From assembly GCA_025808875.1 (NCBI GenBank), contig CP075528.1, positions 3,470,473 through 3,534,472 of the forward strand: DNA of 64,000 nt, written 5' to 3'. The stretch's first letter is position 1. Each line of letters opens with the position of its first letter. The translations under genes were made by a program, and so were the position numbers. The notes below the pieces were generated by a model. The model made no database searches and was not told where the DNA came from. It saw only the letters and a program-made list of their open reading frames with translations. The DNA is from Enhydrobacter sp. (GTDB taxonomy: Bacteria > Pseudomonadota > Alphaproteobacteria > Reyranellales > Reyranellaceae). Positions 8,853 through 17,359 of the stretch are shown piece after piece.

Positions 8853-9767
8853 CTAGGCCGGCGGCGGCACCATCGTGCCCTGGGGCAGCGCGGCGCAGTG
8901 GTCGTAGATGTCGCCCGGCCGCGTGAACCACACCTTGTCCTTCTGCGGGTGGTTGACGATGTGCTGCAGCGCCTCGCGCAGGCAGCGCAGCCGGTAGGGC
9001 TGGCCGACGATCATCGTGTGGAGCGCGATGCCGCAGACCAGCGGCTGCCGCGCCGACTGGCGCAGCAGCTCCTCGAACTGGCCGACGATGAAGTCGCGGA
9101 ACTGCTCGGGCGTGTGGTGACGCACGAGGATCTGCGGCGAATCGTTGATCTCGATGGGATAGGGCACGCTCATCATCGGGCCCGACCGCGTCCTCAGCCA
9201 CAGCGGCTGGTCGTCGGCCGGCCAGTCCATCAGAAAGTCGAAGCCCACCTCCTTCAGGAGGTCGGGCGTGCGATGGCTCGAGCTCATCCACGGCGCCATC
9301 CAGCCGCGCGGCCGCCGGCCCGACGCCTTCTCGATGGCGTCGCGCACCTCCTCGAGGAACCGCTTCTCGTCGGCTTCCCACATCTGGCCGTGACGCTCGG
9401 CATTGGTGCGGCCGTGGCCGATGAACTCGTCGCCGCGCGCCTTGATCGCCGCCACGATCTGCGGCGCGTAGTCGAACACCGTCGTGTTGACGAGATGCGC
9501 CGCCGGCAGGTCGAGCTCGTCGAACAGCTCGAGGCAGCGCCAGACGCCGACCCGGTTGCCGTAGTCGCGCCAGGCGAAGGTCCGCGGGTCGGGCGGCGTG
9601 CCCGCCACGGTGAGCAGGTGGCCGTCGCCGGCACCGAAGGCGAAATGCTCGATGTTCAACCCGAGATAGACCGCGAGCCGCTTGCCGCCCGGCCAGGAAT
9701 AGTCCTTGCGCTCGGTGATCGGCGAATAGGCGTAGCGATCGTGGTACGGCAGGCGGATCGTGTGCAT
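8853..9767 (-). CDS. Polysaccharide deacetylase-family (PuuE-like) hydrolase
   Basis: A 304-residue carbohydrate-esterase-4 type protein closest in layout to the PuuE/allantoinase-like branch. It has no signal peptide, so it acts in the cytoplasm on a small amide rather than on a cell-wall polymer. Visible blocks are KRLAVYLGLNIEHFAFG near residue 29, the EFIGHGRTNAERH region near residue 112 and RPRGWMAPWMSSSHRTPDLL near residue 153. Its start overlaps the stop of the PhyH gene by one base (TGATG), so translation is coupled. Substrate unknown. Confidence 0.85.
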   Translation of the reverse strand: MHTIRLPYHDRYAYSPITERKDYSWPGGKRLAVYLGLNIEHFAFGAGDGHLLTVAGTPPDPRTFAWRDYGNRVGVWRCLELFDELDLPAAHLVNTTVFDYAPQIVAAIKARGDEFIGHGRTNAERHGQMWEADEKRFLEEVRDAIEKASGRRPRGWMAPWMSSSHRTPDLLKEVGFDFLMDWPADDQPLWLRTRSGPMMSVPYPIEINDSPQILVRHHTPEQFRDFIVGQFEELLRQSARQPLVCGIALHTMIVGQPYRLRCLREALQHIVNHPQKDKVWFTRPGDIYDHCAALPQGTMVPPPA

Positions 9768-10603
9768 CAGGCGCTCTCGTTCAGGCTGGCATTCATCTCC
9801 CGGAAGGTCGCGACCGCGCGGGCATGGAAGGCGCGCTCCTCGGGACCCGCCTCGGCGAGCGGGCGGCGCTCGTCGTCGAAGTGGCCGTATCTGTCCTCGC
9901 CGCGAACCAGCATCGCCGTGACGCGCCGGCGCGCCGTGCAGCGGGCATGGGTCGGGATGTAGCTGATGCCGAGCCCGACGCGGCGGTGCGGCGACCGGTT
10001 GGGCCGCGAATTGTGCACGAGATGGGTGTGGTGCAGCGAGAACTGGCCGGCCCTCACCGGCATGAATTCGGTCCGCGATCGGTCGACGTCGACCGCCAGC
10101 GTCTGGCCGCGCGACAGCAGGTTCTCGGTATCCTGCATCTCGGCGTGGCGCAGCTGGCCGAGCTTGTGCGAGCCCGGCACGACCTCCATGCAGCCCGCCT
10201 CGATCGGTGCGTCGGTCAGCGCCACCCAGGCGGTGACGTGGCAGACCGGATCGAGCGCGAAGTAGGTCGCATCCTGATGCCAGCTCACATAGGCGCCCGA
10301 GCCGGGATCCTTGGGCCATACGGTGAGATGGAAGAGCCGGATGTTCGGCCCGATCAGGTCCTCGACGGCGTCGAGCACCTCGGGGGCATGGACGATCTCG
10401 TCGACCCAAGGAAACAGCAGGTGCGGCTTGAAATTGTGGCCGCGCGTCATCTTCTGGCCTTCGGCCCGCTCGAAGGCCTCGAGCCTGTCATGCCAGGAAC
10501 GCGCCTGAGCGGCGGAGAAGGCGTCGACCGGGCAGATAAAACCGTCGCGCTCGTAGCGGGCGACCTGCTCGGGCGAGAGCTTCTTGTACGTCGCCGGGGG
10601 CAT
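9767..10603 (-). CDS. Phytanoyl-CoA dioxygenase (PhyH) family protein
   Basis: A 278-residue Fe(II)/2-oxoglutarate-dependent oxygenase. The facial triad is seen as H109-x-D111 in SWHQDATYF and a distal histidine around H197 in HLVHNSRPNRS, followed by the arginine that would bind 2-oxoglutarate. Bacterial PhyH proteins hydroxylate many small substrates, so the name does not imply phytanic acid. The gene sits between an SDR (two bases upstream) and the deacetylase (one-base overlap) in one operon. Confidence 0.9.
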   Translation of the reverse strand: MPPATYKKLSPEQVARYERDGFICPVDAFSAAQARSWHDRLEAFERAEGQKMTRGHNFKPHLLFPWVDEIVHAPEVLDAVEDLIGPNIRLFHLTVWPKDPGSGAYVSWHQDATYFALDPVCHVTAWVALTDAPIEAGCMEVVPGSHKLGQLRHAEMQDTENLLSRGQTLAVDVDRSRTEFMPVRAGQFSLHHTHLVHNSRPNRSPHRRVGLGISYIPTHARCTARRRVTAMLVRGEDRYGHFDDERRPLAEAGPEERAFHARAVATFREMNASLNESA

Positions 10604-10605
10604 GG

Positions 10606-11352
10606 TCAGTGCGCGGTCCAGCCGCCGTCGACGAACATCAGATGCCCCGTAATGAACGAGGCATCGTCGCTGGCGAGGAACAGGGCGGCCTTCGCCACCT
10701 CCTCCGGCTGCCCGATGCGGCCCATGGGATGGCGCTCCTTCCAATAGGCGCGCATCGCGTCGGGCTCGGCGTAGCGCTTGAGCGAACGCGCCGGCATCGG
10801 CGTGTCGATCACGCCGGGCATCAGCGCGTTGACTCGGATGCCCTGCGCCGCGTGGTCGACCGCCATGGTCTTGGTGAAGGACGCGATGGCGCCCTTCGAG
10901 GCGACGTAGGCGGCGTTGCGGCCGGGACTCGACTGGGCGAGCTGCGAGCCGACCGTGACGATCGCGCCGGACTTCGCGGCGAGCATCGGCTTGATGGCGT
11001 GATGGATCCAGAGATAGGTGCCCTTGACGTTGACGGCGAAGGTCCGGTCCCACGCCGCTTCCTCCACCGCATCGACCGTGCCGCCGAGCGAGATGCCGGC
11101 GGCGGTGAGCAGCACGTCGATGCGGCCCCATCGCTGCATGACCCGGGCGACCCCGTCCTTCGCCTGCGCATCGCTGCTGACATCGGCGACGATTGCGAGG
11201 CCGTCGATCTCCCTGGCCACTCCGGCGACGCCCGCGTCGTCCTGGTCGACCACCGCGACCCTGGCGCCTTCGGCGGCGAACAGTCGGGCCGACGCCGCGC
11301 CGATGCCCGAGGCTCCGCCTGTGACGATGGCGACCCGATCCCTGAGTTTCAT
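10606..11352 (-). CDS. SDR-family oxidoreductase
   Basis: A 248-residue classical short-chain dehydrogenase/reductase. The cofactor motif TGGASGIG starts at residue 11, NAG-type segment is TAAGIS, and the catalytic S136, Y149 and K153 are in place. D36 at the end of the second strand points to NAD(H) preference. It heads the minus-strand operon with PhyH, deacetylase and NtaA-like genes. The substrate is unknown. Confidence 0.93.
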   Translation of the reverse strand: MKLRDRVAIVTGGASGIGAASARLFAAEGARVAVVDQDDAGVAGVAREIDGLAIVADVSSDAQAKDGVARVMQRWGRIDVLLTAAGISLGGTVDAVEEAAWDRTFAVNVKGTYLWIHHAIKPMLAAKSGAIVTVGSQLAQSSPGRNAAYVASKGAIASFTKTMAVDHAAQGIRVNALMPGVIDTPMPARSLKRYAEPDAMRAYWKERHPMGRIGQPEEVAKAALFLASDDASFITGHLMFVDGGWTAH

Positions 11353-11399
11353 GGACCGAGCTTAGCGTGTCCGCCACGCCCATGTCAGCGCGGGACGTT

Positions 11400-12158
11400 T
11401 CAGCGCGGCCGTTTGCGCAGCGGCCGGCGCTTTCGCTGCGCGCGTCGCACCAGCATATTCAAGCCCTCGACCAGCGCGGAAAACGCCATGGCGGCATAGA
11501 TGTATCCCTTGGGGACATGGACGCCCATGCCGTCGGCAATCAGCGCCATGCCGATCATCAGCAGAAAGCCGAGCGCCAGCATGACGATGGTCGGGTTGTC
11601 GTGGATGAACCGTGCCAGCGGATCGGCGGCCAGCAGCATCACGACGACCGCGACGACGACCGCGATGACCATGATCGGGATGTGATCGGTCATGCCGACG
11701 GCGGTGATGATGCTGTCGAGCGAGAACACCAGGTCGAGGATCAGGATCTGACCGATGACGCCGAGCATGGTCGCCTGGACCGCCGCCGAAACATCAGCCT
11801 CGGCTTCCTCGTCGACGACGACCTGATCGCGAATTTCGCTGGTCGCCTTGTAGATCAGGAACAGGCCGCCGGCGATCAGGATCAGGTCGCGCCAGGAAAA
11901 GCCGTGGCCGAACAGTGAAAACAGCGGCGTCGTGAGCTGGACGATGAAGGCAACGCCCGTCAACAGCCCCAATCGCAAGAAGACGGCGAGCCCGATGCCG
12001 ATTCTGCGTGCCGTCGAGCGCTGATGTTCCGGCAGCTTGTTGGTCAGGATGGAGATGAAGATCAGGTTGTCGATGCCCAGCACGACTTCCAAGACCACGA
12101 GCGTCACCAGCGCCGCCCAGGCGTTGGGATCGGCGGCGAGCGCGAGAAGGTTTTCCAT
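11400..12158 (-). CDS. TerC-family integral membrane protein
   Basis: A 252-residue membrane protein with about seven helices. The hallmark [12 protein letters not shown] in the first helix and [15 protein letters not shown] in a later helix carry the buried acidic residues of the TerC/YoaE/Alx group, linked to metal ion (manganese) export and protection of exported metalloproteins. A basic tail ([15 protein letters not shown]) ends the protein. I chose the ATG at 12158; the open frame reaches farther but lacks membrane-protein character. It is divergent from an MFS gene. Confidence 0.9.
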   Translation of the reverse strand: MENLLALAADPNAWAALVTLVVLEVVLGIDNLIFISILTNKLPEHQRSTARRIGIGLAVFLRLGLLTGVAFIVQLTTPLFSLFGHGFSWRDLILIAGGLFLIYKATSEIRDQVVVDEEAEADVSAAVQATMLGVIGQILILDLVFSLDSIITAVGMTDHIPIMVIAVVVAVVVMLLAADPLARFIHDNPTIVMLALGFLLMIGMALIADGMGVHVPKGYIYAAMAFSALVEGLNMLVRRAQRKRRPLRKRPR

Positions 12159-12236
12159 GGGCCCATAGATAGGACATTGCCGCCTCGCGCCAAGGGGCCT
12201 TTCCATCGGTCGGTCCAGCCGCTAAGCCGCCTGACG

Positions 12237-13451
12237 ATGTCCTCTTCCGCCGCGCCGCCGCGGCCCGTTCCCACATTGGCGATCGTCCTGCTGTCGGTGG
12301 CCGCCTTCGCCGCGGCCGCCAACATGCGGGTGGTCGATCCGCTCCTGGTCCAGCTTTCGGCGAGCTTCGGCGTCACCGTCGGACAGGCGTCGATCGTGGC
12401 GACGGCCTTCCTGTTCGCCAACGGCGTGTTCGTCCTGCTGTACGGGCCCGTCGGCGACCGCCACGGCAAGATGCCGGTTGTCGCCCTGGCATGCCTGGGA
12501 GCCGCGCTTTGCTGCATCCTGAGCGCCCTGTCGGAAACGCTCGGCATGCTGACGCTGGCGCGCTTCCTGACCGGGGTCGCGAGCGCGGCCATCATTCCGC
12601 TCGCCATGGCCTGGGTGGGCGACAACGTCGGCTACGAAAGACGACAGGCCACGCTGGCCCGCTTCCTCGCCGGCCAGACCCTGGGCCTGATGGCTGGCAC
12701 GGCGCTGGGCGGCGCTCTGGGCGACTGGCTGGGCTGGCGGGCGGTCTTCTGGCTGCTGGCGGTGATCTATCTCGCCGCCGGCGGCGCCTTGTTCGCCGTG
12801 ATGCGCAGCCGGACCGATCTCGCACGACCCGTGGCGCGCGCGGCCGGCTCGATGGCGGCCCAGATGGCCTCTGTCTTGCGCCGGCCGTGGGCGCGGACTG
12901 TGATCCTGGTGGTGCTCCTGGAGGGCGGCATCTTCTGGGGCACCTTCACCTTCGTCGGCGCCGACTTGCACCAACGCTTCGGCCTGAGCATCGCCACCGT
13001 CGGCCTCGCCGTCGCCGCCTTCGGCGGCGGCGGCTTCGCCTACGTCACGGTCGCGCCGCATCTGGTGCGGCTGCTCGGCGAACGCGGCCTGTGCCTGTGG
13101 GGCGGGCTGGGGCTCGGCATCGCCTTCGCCGCCATGGCCTTCGCGCCGTCGGCCGGCGTGGCGTTCGCCGCCATCGCCCTCTCGGGCGTCTCCTTCTACA
13201 TGCTGCACAACACGCTGCAGACGCACGGCACGCAGATGGCGCCGGAAATGCGCGGCTCGGCGCTGGCGCTGTTCTCGCTCTGCCTGTTCACGGGTCAGGC
13301 GATCGGCGTGCCGCTCGCCGCGCCCGTCGTCGACCGCTGGGGCGCGCCGCCGATCTTCATGGCGGCGGCCATCACCCTGCCGCTGCTCGCCGTGTGGTTC
13401 GCCTGGGCGATCGGCAGGCGCGCTCAGTTGGCCGGCGACACCCGGAACTGA
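12237..13451 (+). CDS. MFS transporter
   Basis: A 404-residue major facilitator with twelve predicted helices. The loop motif GPVGDRHGKMPV between helices 2 and 3 is the classic MFS signature A, and the AGTALGGALGDWLGWRAVF stretch fits helix 5 of drug-efflux (DHA1) members. The substrate is not evident. Its last 28 bases overlap the 3' end of the aldo/keto reductase gene on the other strand, an unusual tail-to-tail overlap. Confidence 0.92.
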   Translation: MSSSAAPPRPVPTLAIVLLSVAAFAAAANMRVVDPLLVQLSASFGVTVGQASIVATAFLFANGVFVLLYGPVGDRHGKMPVVALACLGAALCCILSALSETLGMLTLARFLTGVASAAIIPLAMAWVGDNVGYERRQATLARFLAGQTLGLMAGTALGGALGDWLGWRAVFWLLAVIYLAAGGALFAVMRSRTDLARPVARAAGSMAAQMASVLRRPWARTVILVVLLEGGIFWGTFTFVGADLHQRFGLSIATVGLAVAAFGGGGFAYVTVAPHLVRLLGERGLCLWGGLGLGIAFAAMAFAPSAGVAFAAIALSGVSFYMLHNTLQTHGTQMAPEMRGSALALFSLCLFTGQAIGVPLAAPVVDRWGAPPIFMAAAITLPLLAVWFAWAIGRRAQLAGDTRN

Positions 13452-14404
13452 TAGGGCTCCTCGAGAAGCTTCTGTTCCTCGGAAGTGATCGCGACGTCGG
13501 TGGCCTGCGCCGCCGAGGTGAGCTGGTCGAGCCCGGTCGCGCCGATGATGGGCGAGGCCATGTAGGGCTTGCTCAGCATCCAGGCGAGCGCCGCCTGCGC
13601 CGGCGACACGTTCTTGCCGGCCGCCACCTTCTTCAGCCGCTCGACGATCTCCCAGTCGCAGTCGCGATAGGTGCCGGGCTGCACGTTGACGTCGTTCTTC
13701 GAGCGCTCGGTGGTGCCGCCGCCCTCCTTGCTGCGGTTGCCGGCGAGGAAGCCCCGGGCGAGCGGCGAGTACGGGATCAGGCCGACGCCCTGCTCGTGGC
13801 AGAGCCGGTTCATCTCGCGCTCCTCCTCGCGCTGGACGAGGTTGTAGAGGTTCTGCATGGCGATCGGCCGGGCATGGCCCTTCCAGTCCGCCAGCATGAT
13901 CATCTGCGCGAACTTGTAGGCCGGCATGGTCGAGCCGCCGATGTAGCGCACCTTGCCCGAACGGACGATCTGGTCGAGCGTGTACATCGTCTCTTCCATC
14001 GGCGTGTGCGGGTCGAGGCGATGGACCTGGTAGACGTCGATATAGTCGGTCTGCAGGCGCCTGAGCTGCTGGTCGACCGACGCCATCAGGTGCTTGCGCC
14101 CGGTGCCGACGTCGTTGGCCACGTCGCTCATGCGGATGCCCACCTTGGTCGACAGCACGATCTCCTCGCGCTTGACCATCTTGAGCAGGGTGGCGCCCAC
14201 GATCTCCTCGGAACGGCCGAAATTATAGGTGTCGGCGGTGTCGAAGAACGTGATGCCGACGTCGAGCGCGCGCTTGAAGTAGGCGGGCGCCTCGGCCTCG
14301 TCGAACTTGCCCCAGCCGCGCCGTCCCTTGGCGCCCCACGAATTGCCGCCGAGACAGATGCGGCTGACGATCAGGCCGGAACGGCCGAGCGGTCCATATT
14401 TCAT
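13424..14404 (-). CDS. Aldo/keto reductase
   Basis: A 326-residue NADPH-dependent aldo/keto reductase. The catalytic tetrad is complete: D55, Y60, K87 and H128. The blocks ITFFDTADTYNFGRSEE and YIDVYQVHRLDP are diagnostic. The start at 14404 is chosen because AAGGGG lies seven bases upstream; an ATG two codons earlier overlaps that site. It is divergent, over 47 bases, from the selenoprotein gene. Substrate unknown; the family reduces aldehydes and ketones. Confidence 0.94.
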   Translation of the reverse strand: MKYGPLGRSGLIVSRICLGGNSWGAKGRRGWGKFDEAEAPAYFKRALDVGITFFDTADTYNFGRSEEIVGATLLKMVKREEIVLSTKVGIRMSDVANDVGTGRKHLMASVDQQLRRLQTDYIDVYQVHRLDPHTPMEETMYTLDQIVRSGKVRYIGGSTMPAYKFAQMIMLADWKGHARPIAMQNLYNLVQREEEREMNRLCHEQGVGLIPYSPLARGFLAGNRSKEGGGTTERSKNDVNVQPGTYRDCDWEIVERLKKVAAGKNVSPAQAALAWMLSKPYMASPIIGATGLDQLTSAAQATDVAITSEEQKLLEEPYQFRVSPAN

Positions 14405-14451
14405 TCCCATTCCCCTTGCTGGCGGACGCACAGACGCCCACCTTACCCGCC

Positions 14452-14667
14452 ATGAAGATCCTGATCGAATATTGCGGCGCTTGAGGCTACAAGCCGCAGG
14501 CCCTCCGTGTGAGGGATAGCCTCCAGAAGAAGGGCGCAACCGACATCGAGTTGCGCCCCGGCAAGTCCGGCCAGTTCGACGTCACCGTCGACGGCGCCCT
14601 GAAATACACGCGCAGCAAGACGGGGCGTTTTCCGACCGACGACGAGATCGAAGACCTCGCTACTTGA
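14452..14667 (+). CDS. SelT/SelW/SelH (Rdx) family selenoprotein with in-frame UGA
   Basis: Read with TGA at 14482-14484 as selenocysteine, the frame gives 71 residues and ends at TGA 14665-14667. The redox motif is C8-G-A-U11 inside EYCGAUGYKPQA, exactly where Rdx proteins carry CxxU or CxxC at the end of strand 1. The rest fits the thioredoxin-like Rdx fold: helix ALRVRDSLQKKGA, strand IELRPGKSGQFDVTVDG, and the conserved TGRFPTDDEI near the C-terminus. Family members are selenol/thiol oxidoreductases. A stem-loop matching bacterial SECIS rules follows the TGA. Routine gene calling would miss it. Its 3' end overlaps the convergent dehydrogenase by 8 bases. selA, selB, selC and selD are not in this window. 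Confidence 0.88.
14483..14523 (+). promoter_or_regulatory. Candidate bacterial SECIS element
   Basis: An outer stem pairs GAGGCTA (14483-14489, starting inside the TGA codon) with TAGCCTC (14517-14523). An inner stem pairs CCCTC (14501-14505) with GAGGG (14511-14515) and closes a five-base loop CGTGT. The loop begins 21 bases after the TGA and has G as its second base. These agree with published bacterial SECIS rules (apical loop about 16-37 bases after UGA, G among its first two bases). It would bind SelB to place selenocysteine at codon 11. Confidence 0.72.
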
Positions 14668-15643
14668 AGATCTCCTTGTTGACGACGTTGGCCACGTTGG
14701 GCCGGCCGTCGAAGACGCTGAGGATGTTCTCGATCGCGGTCACCGCCATACGGTCGCTCGCCTCCTTGGTGACGCCGGCCATGTGCGGGCTGAAGATCAC
14801 GTTTTCGAGGCCGAACAGCTTGTTGTTGGGATCGGGCGGCTCGCGGTCGAGCACGTCGAGCCCCGCGCCGCGCAGCTTGCCGCTGGTCAGTGCCGTGTAG
14901 AGCGCCTCCTCGTTGACGATGCCGCCGCGCGCGGTGTTGACCAGGAAGGCGTCGGGCTTCATCAGCCCGATCGTCTCGGCGTTGAACATGTTCACCGTCT
15001 CCGGCGACTTGGGGCAGTGGACCGAGACGAAATCGACCTTGGGCAGGATCGCCTTGAGGTCGGTCACCTTCTTTGCCCCGGCCTTGGCGATCTCCGGCTC
15101 GGAGATGTTGGGGTCCATGACGTAGACGTCCATCTCGAAGGCGACGCAGCGCTTCACCGTGCGCGAGCCGATGCGGCCCATGCCGACCACCAGGATCGCC
15201 TTGCCGGCAAGATCGGCCGGCAGATCGCTGAGCCGCTCGGCCCACGTGTTGGCGCGCACGAAGCGGTCGTGCTTGCGGCTGAGCCGCGCCGAGGCCAGCA
15301 GCATGTACATGGCGTGCTCGGCGACCGACACCGAATTGGCGATGCCGGTGGTCATCAGCGGAATCTTGCGCTTGTTGAGCGCGGGAATCTCGACGGCATC
15401 AAAGCCGACGCCGAGCCGCGCCACGACCATCATGCCGGGCGCGACATCGAGCTCGGCCTGGCGGAACGGCGTCGCGCCGAGCGTCACCGCGTTGGCGTCC
15501 TTGAGCCTGGGATGCAGCGAGGCGGCGGAATCGTTCGTCAGGATCTCGTAGTCGACGTCGTCGCGCCGCTTCAGCACGTCTATTCCGGCCTGCGGCATGC
15601 GGCCGACGATCAACACCTTCTTGCGATTCTTGCCCGTGCTCAT
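14660..15643 (-). CDS. D-2-hydroxyacid dehydrogenase (phosphoglycerate dehydrogenase-like)
   Basis: A 327-residue NAD-dependent 2-hydroxyacid dehydrogenase. It has the Rossmann motif VVGMGRIG, the NTARGGIVNEEAL block and the catalytic histidine in SPHMAGVTKEA. Overall layout resembles SerA-type catalytic domains but there is no ACT or regulatory domain, so it is more likely a catabolic 2-hydroxyacid enzyme than serine biosynthesis. It is the second such gene in the window (the other is at 3841). An Lrp-type regulator gene lies 24 bases upstream on the same strand side. Confidence 0.9.
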   Translation of the reverse strand: MSTGKNRKKVLIVGRMPQAGIDVLKRRDDVDYEILTNDSAASLHPRLKDANAVTLGATPFRQAELDVAPGMMVVARLGVGFDAVEIPALNKRKIPLMTTGIANSVSVAEHAMYMLLASARLSRKHDRFVRANTWAERLSDLPADLAGKAILVVGMGRIGSRTVKRCVAFEMDVYVMDPNISEPEIAKAGAKKVTDLKAILPKVDFVSVHCPKSPETVNMFNAETIGLMKPDAFLVNTARGGIVNEEALYTALTSGKLRGAGLDVLDREPPDPNNKLFGLENVIFSPHMAGVTKEASDRMAVTAIENILSVFDGRPNVANVVNKEIFK

Positions 15644-15667
15644 CGTTCTCCTGCCCCCCTTTGTTCG

Positions 15668-16147
15668 TCAGGGAAGATACGACAACGGCAGCCGGGTGGT
15701 AGACTTGATTTCCTCCATGGCGAACATGGACGTCACGTCGCTCAGCTCGACCCTGGCGATCAGCCGCTTGTAGAAGGCGTCGTAGGCCTCGATGTCGGGC
15801 AAGGCGAGCCGGATCAGGTAGTCGATCTCGCCCGACATGCGATAGCAGTCCATGACCTCCGGAAACGAGGCGATGGCGCGCGCGAAGCGCGACAGCCACT
15901 GCGCCGTGTGCTGGTTGGTGCGCACCGCCACGAACACCGTCACCCCGGCATTCACCGCCTTGCGATCGAGCAGCGCCACCTTGGCGCGGATCACCCCCCG
16001 CTCACGCAGGCGATTGATGCGCCGCCAGCACGGCGTGGCGGAGAGCCCGACGCGGCGGGCGATCTCGGCCAGCGGCATGTCCGCATCATGCTGCAGGCAA
16101 TCGAGTATCTTCCGGTCGAACGGATCTAGGAATATTTTTTCACGCAA
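15668..16147 (-). CDS. Lrp/AsnC-family transcriptional regulator
   Basis: A 159-residue leucine-responsive-type regulator: N-terminal winged helix-turn-helix (LDPFDRKILDCLQHD, then SATPCWRRINRLRERGVI as recognition helix) and a C-terminal ligand-binding RAM domain (VFVAVRTNQHTAQWL onwards). No ATG fits. A TTG at 16147, preceded six bases upstream by GGGAGA, gives the normal family start (M-REKIFLDPFD). It probably senses an amino acid and may control its neighbours; it is divergent from the DUF6356 gene. Confidence 0.92.
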   Translation of the reverse strand: MREKIFLDPFDRKILDCLQHDADMPLAEIARRVGLSATPCWRRINRLRERGVIRAKVALLDRKAVNAGVTVFVAVRTNQHTAQWLSRFARAIASFPEVMDCYRMSGEIDYLIRLALPDIEAYDAFYKRLIARVELSDVTSMFAMEEIKSTTRLPLSYLP

Positions 16148-16237
16148 GGGCCATCTCCCGCAAAGTAATTGTCGATGTTTGCGTGAACGGCGCCAACAGA
16201 GCAACCCGCTTCCCGGCGAACCACGCATACTGCCCGC

Positions 16238-16486
16238 ATGTTCCGCCGCTTCACCGACCATCCCGCCTCGGTCGACGAGACCTACCTGCAGCATCTCGGC
16301 ATGGCCTTCGGCTTCGGCGGGCGCATGCTGGTTGGCGCCCTCGCCTGTTTCGTGCATGGTCTTTTTCCGTGGCTTTGTCTCACCCGCGGCAGCGACACCA
16401 TCCGCACCTTGCATCACCGCATGGTAACTCATCGCCGCGTGCGGCCTTCCGACGACGCTGCGGCCGCGGTGGTCGCCGCGGAATAG
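16238..16486 (+). CDS. DUF6356-type small membrane protein
   Basis: An 82-residue protein matching small proteins that begin FxxHPxSVxETYxQHxxxA followed by FGGRMLVGALACFVHGLFPWLC, a single long hydrophobic segment, then GSDTIRTLHHRM. Function is unknown. It may be membrane-associated. It is divergent from the Lrp-type regulator. The 3' third overlaps the likely signal-peptide region of the next gene in another frame. Confidence 0.8.
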   Translation: MFRRFTDHPASVDETYLQHLGMAFGFGGRMLVGALACFVHGLFPWLCLTRGSDTIRTLHHRMVTHRRVRPSDDAAAAVVAAE

Positions 16487-17322
16487 CGCTCCTCGCGCTG
16501 CTCCTCTCGGGATGGCCGGCGCAGGCGCAGGACCGCAGCACCCTCGCGGCGACGATCGACGGCGCCAGCCTGCGGCTTGCCGTCGTCACCTACAAGCCGC
16601 CCGGCGGCGGGCCCTTCCCCACGCTCATCTTCCATCACGGCTCGACCGGCCGCGGCACCGATCCGGGCCTGTTCGCCCGCGTCTACGATCCGCGTTCGCT
16701 GGCCGAGTGGTTCACGGCGCGCGGATGGGCCGTCGTCCTGCCGTCGCGCCGCGGCCGCGGCGGCTCGGAGGGCACCTACGACGAGGGATTCGGGCTCGAT
16801 CGCGGCCGCGGCTACACCTGCGAGGAACCGTTCTCGATTCCAGGCGCTGACCGCGCGCTGAAGGACATCGACGCGGCGACGGCGGCCATCCTCGCCCAGC
16901 CCTTCGTCGATCGTACGCGGATCGCCGTCGGCGGACAATCGCGCGGCGGCATTCTCACCATCGCCTGGACGGGACGCCAGCCACAGGTGGCGCGCGCGGC
17001 GATCAACTTCGTGGGCGGCTGGATGGGCACGGGATGCTCCAGCGCCAGCTCGATCAACCAGAGCCTGTTCAAGCGCGGCGCCGCCTTTCCCCTGCCGTCG
17101 ATCTGGCTCTACGGCGAGAACGACTCGTTCTATTCGCTGTCGCATTCGCGATCGAACTTCGCCGCCTTCCGGGCGGCCGGCGGCAAGGGCACGTTCCACG
17201 AATTCGCGCCGTCGCCGCCCGGTTCCAACGGCCACTACATTTCGGCCACCCCGAGCCTGTGGACGCCCGTGCTCGAGGCCTACCTTGCGGAGCGCGGCCT
17301 GCCGTCCCATCTGAAGAACTAG
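16369..17322 (+). CDS. Secreted alpha/beta hydrolase (dienelactone hydrolase-like)
   Basis: An alpha/beta-hydrolase with a signal peptide (hydrophobic run IALLALLLSGWPAQA, cleavage before QDRS), so it should be periplasmic. The nucleophile is the serine of GGQSRGG, the oxyanion region is FHHGSTGRG, and the acid and histidine would be in LYGENDSFY and NGHYIS. The start is uncertain: no ATG lies near the signal peptide. GTG at 16369 or TTG at 16375 are the best options and both overlap the DUF6356 gene. Substrate unknown; an esterase or carboxylesterase is likely. Confidence 0.82.
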   Translation: MALSHPRQRHHPHLASPHGNSSPRAAFRRRCGRGGRRGIALLALLLSGWPAQAQDRSTLAATIDGASLRLAVVTYKPPGGGPFPTLIFHHGSTGRGTDPGLFARVYDPRSLAEWFTARGWAVVLPSRRGRGGSEGTYDEGFGLDRGRGYTCEEPFSIPGADRALKDIDAATAAILAQPFVDRTRIAVGGQSRGGILTIAWTGRQPQVARAAINFVGGWMGTGCSSASSINQSLFKRGAAFPLPSIWLYGENDSFYSLSHSRSNFAAFRAAGGKGTFHEFAPSPPGSNGHYISATPSLWTPVLEAYLAERGLPSHLKN

Positions 17323-17359
17323 ACAGCAACCACGCACGGAACGGGCCGTTTTCCCTGCC

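Noticed and set aside
14307..14519. Plus-strand frame ending within the selenoprotein region
   Set aside because: It is antisense to the aldo/keto reductase start and out of frame with the conserved Rdx sequence.
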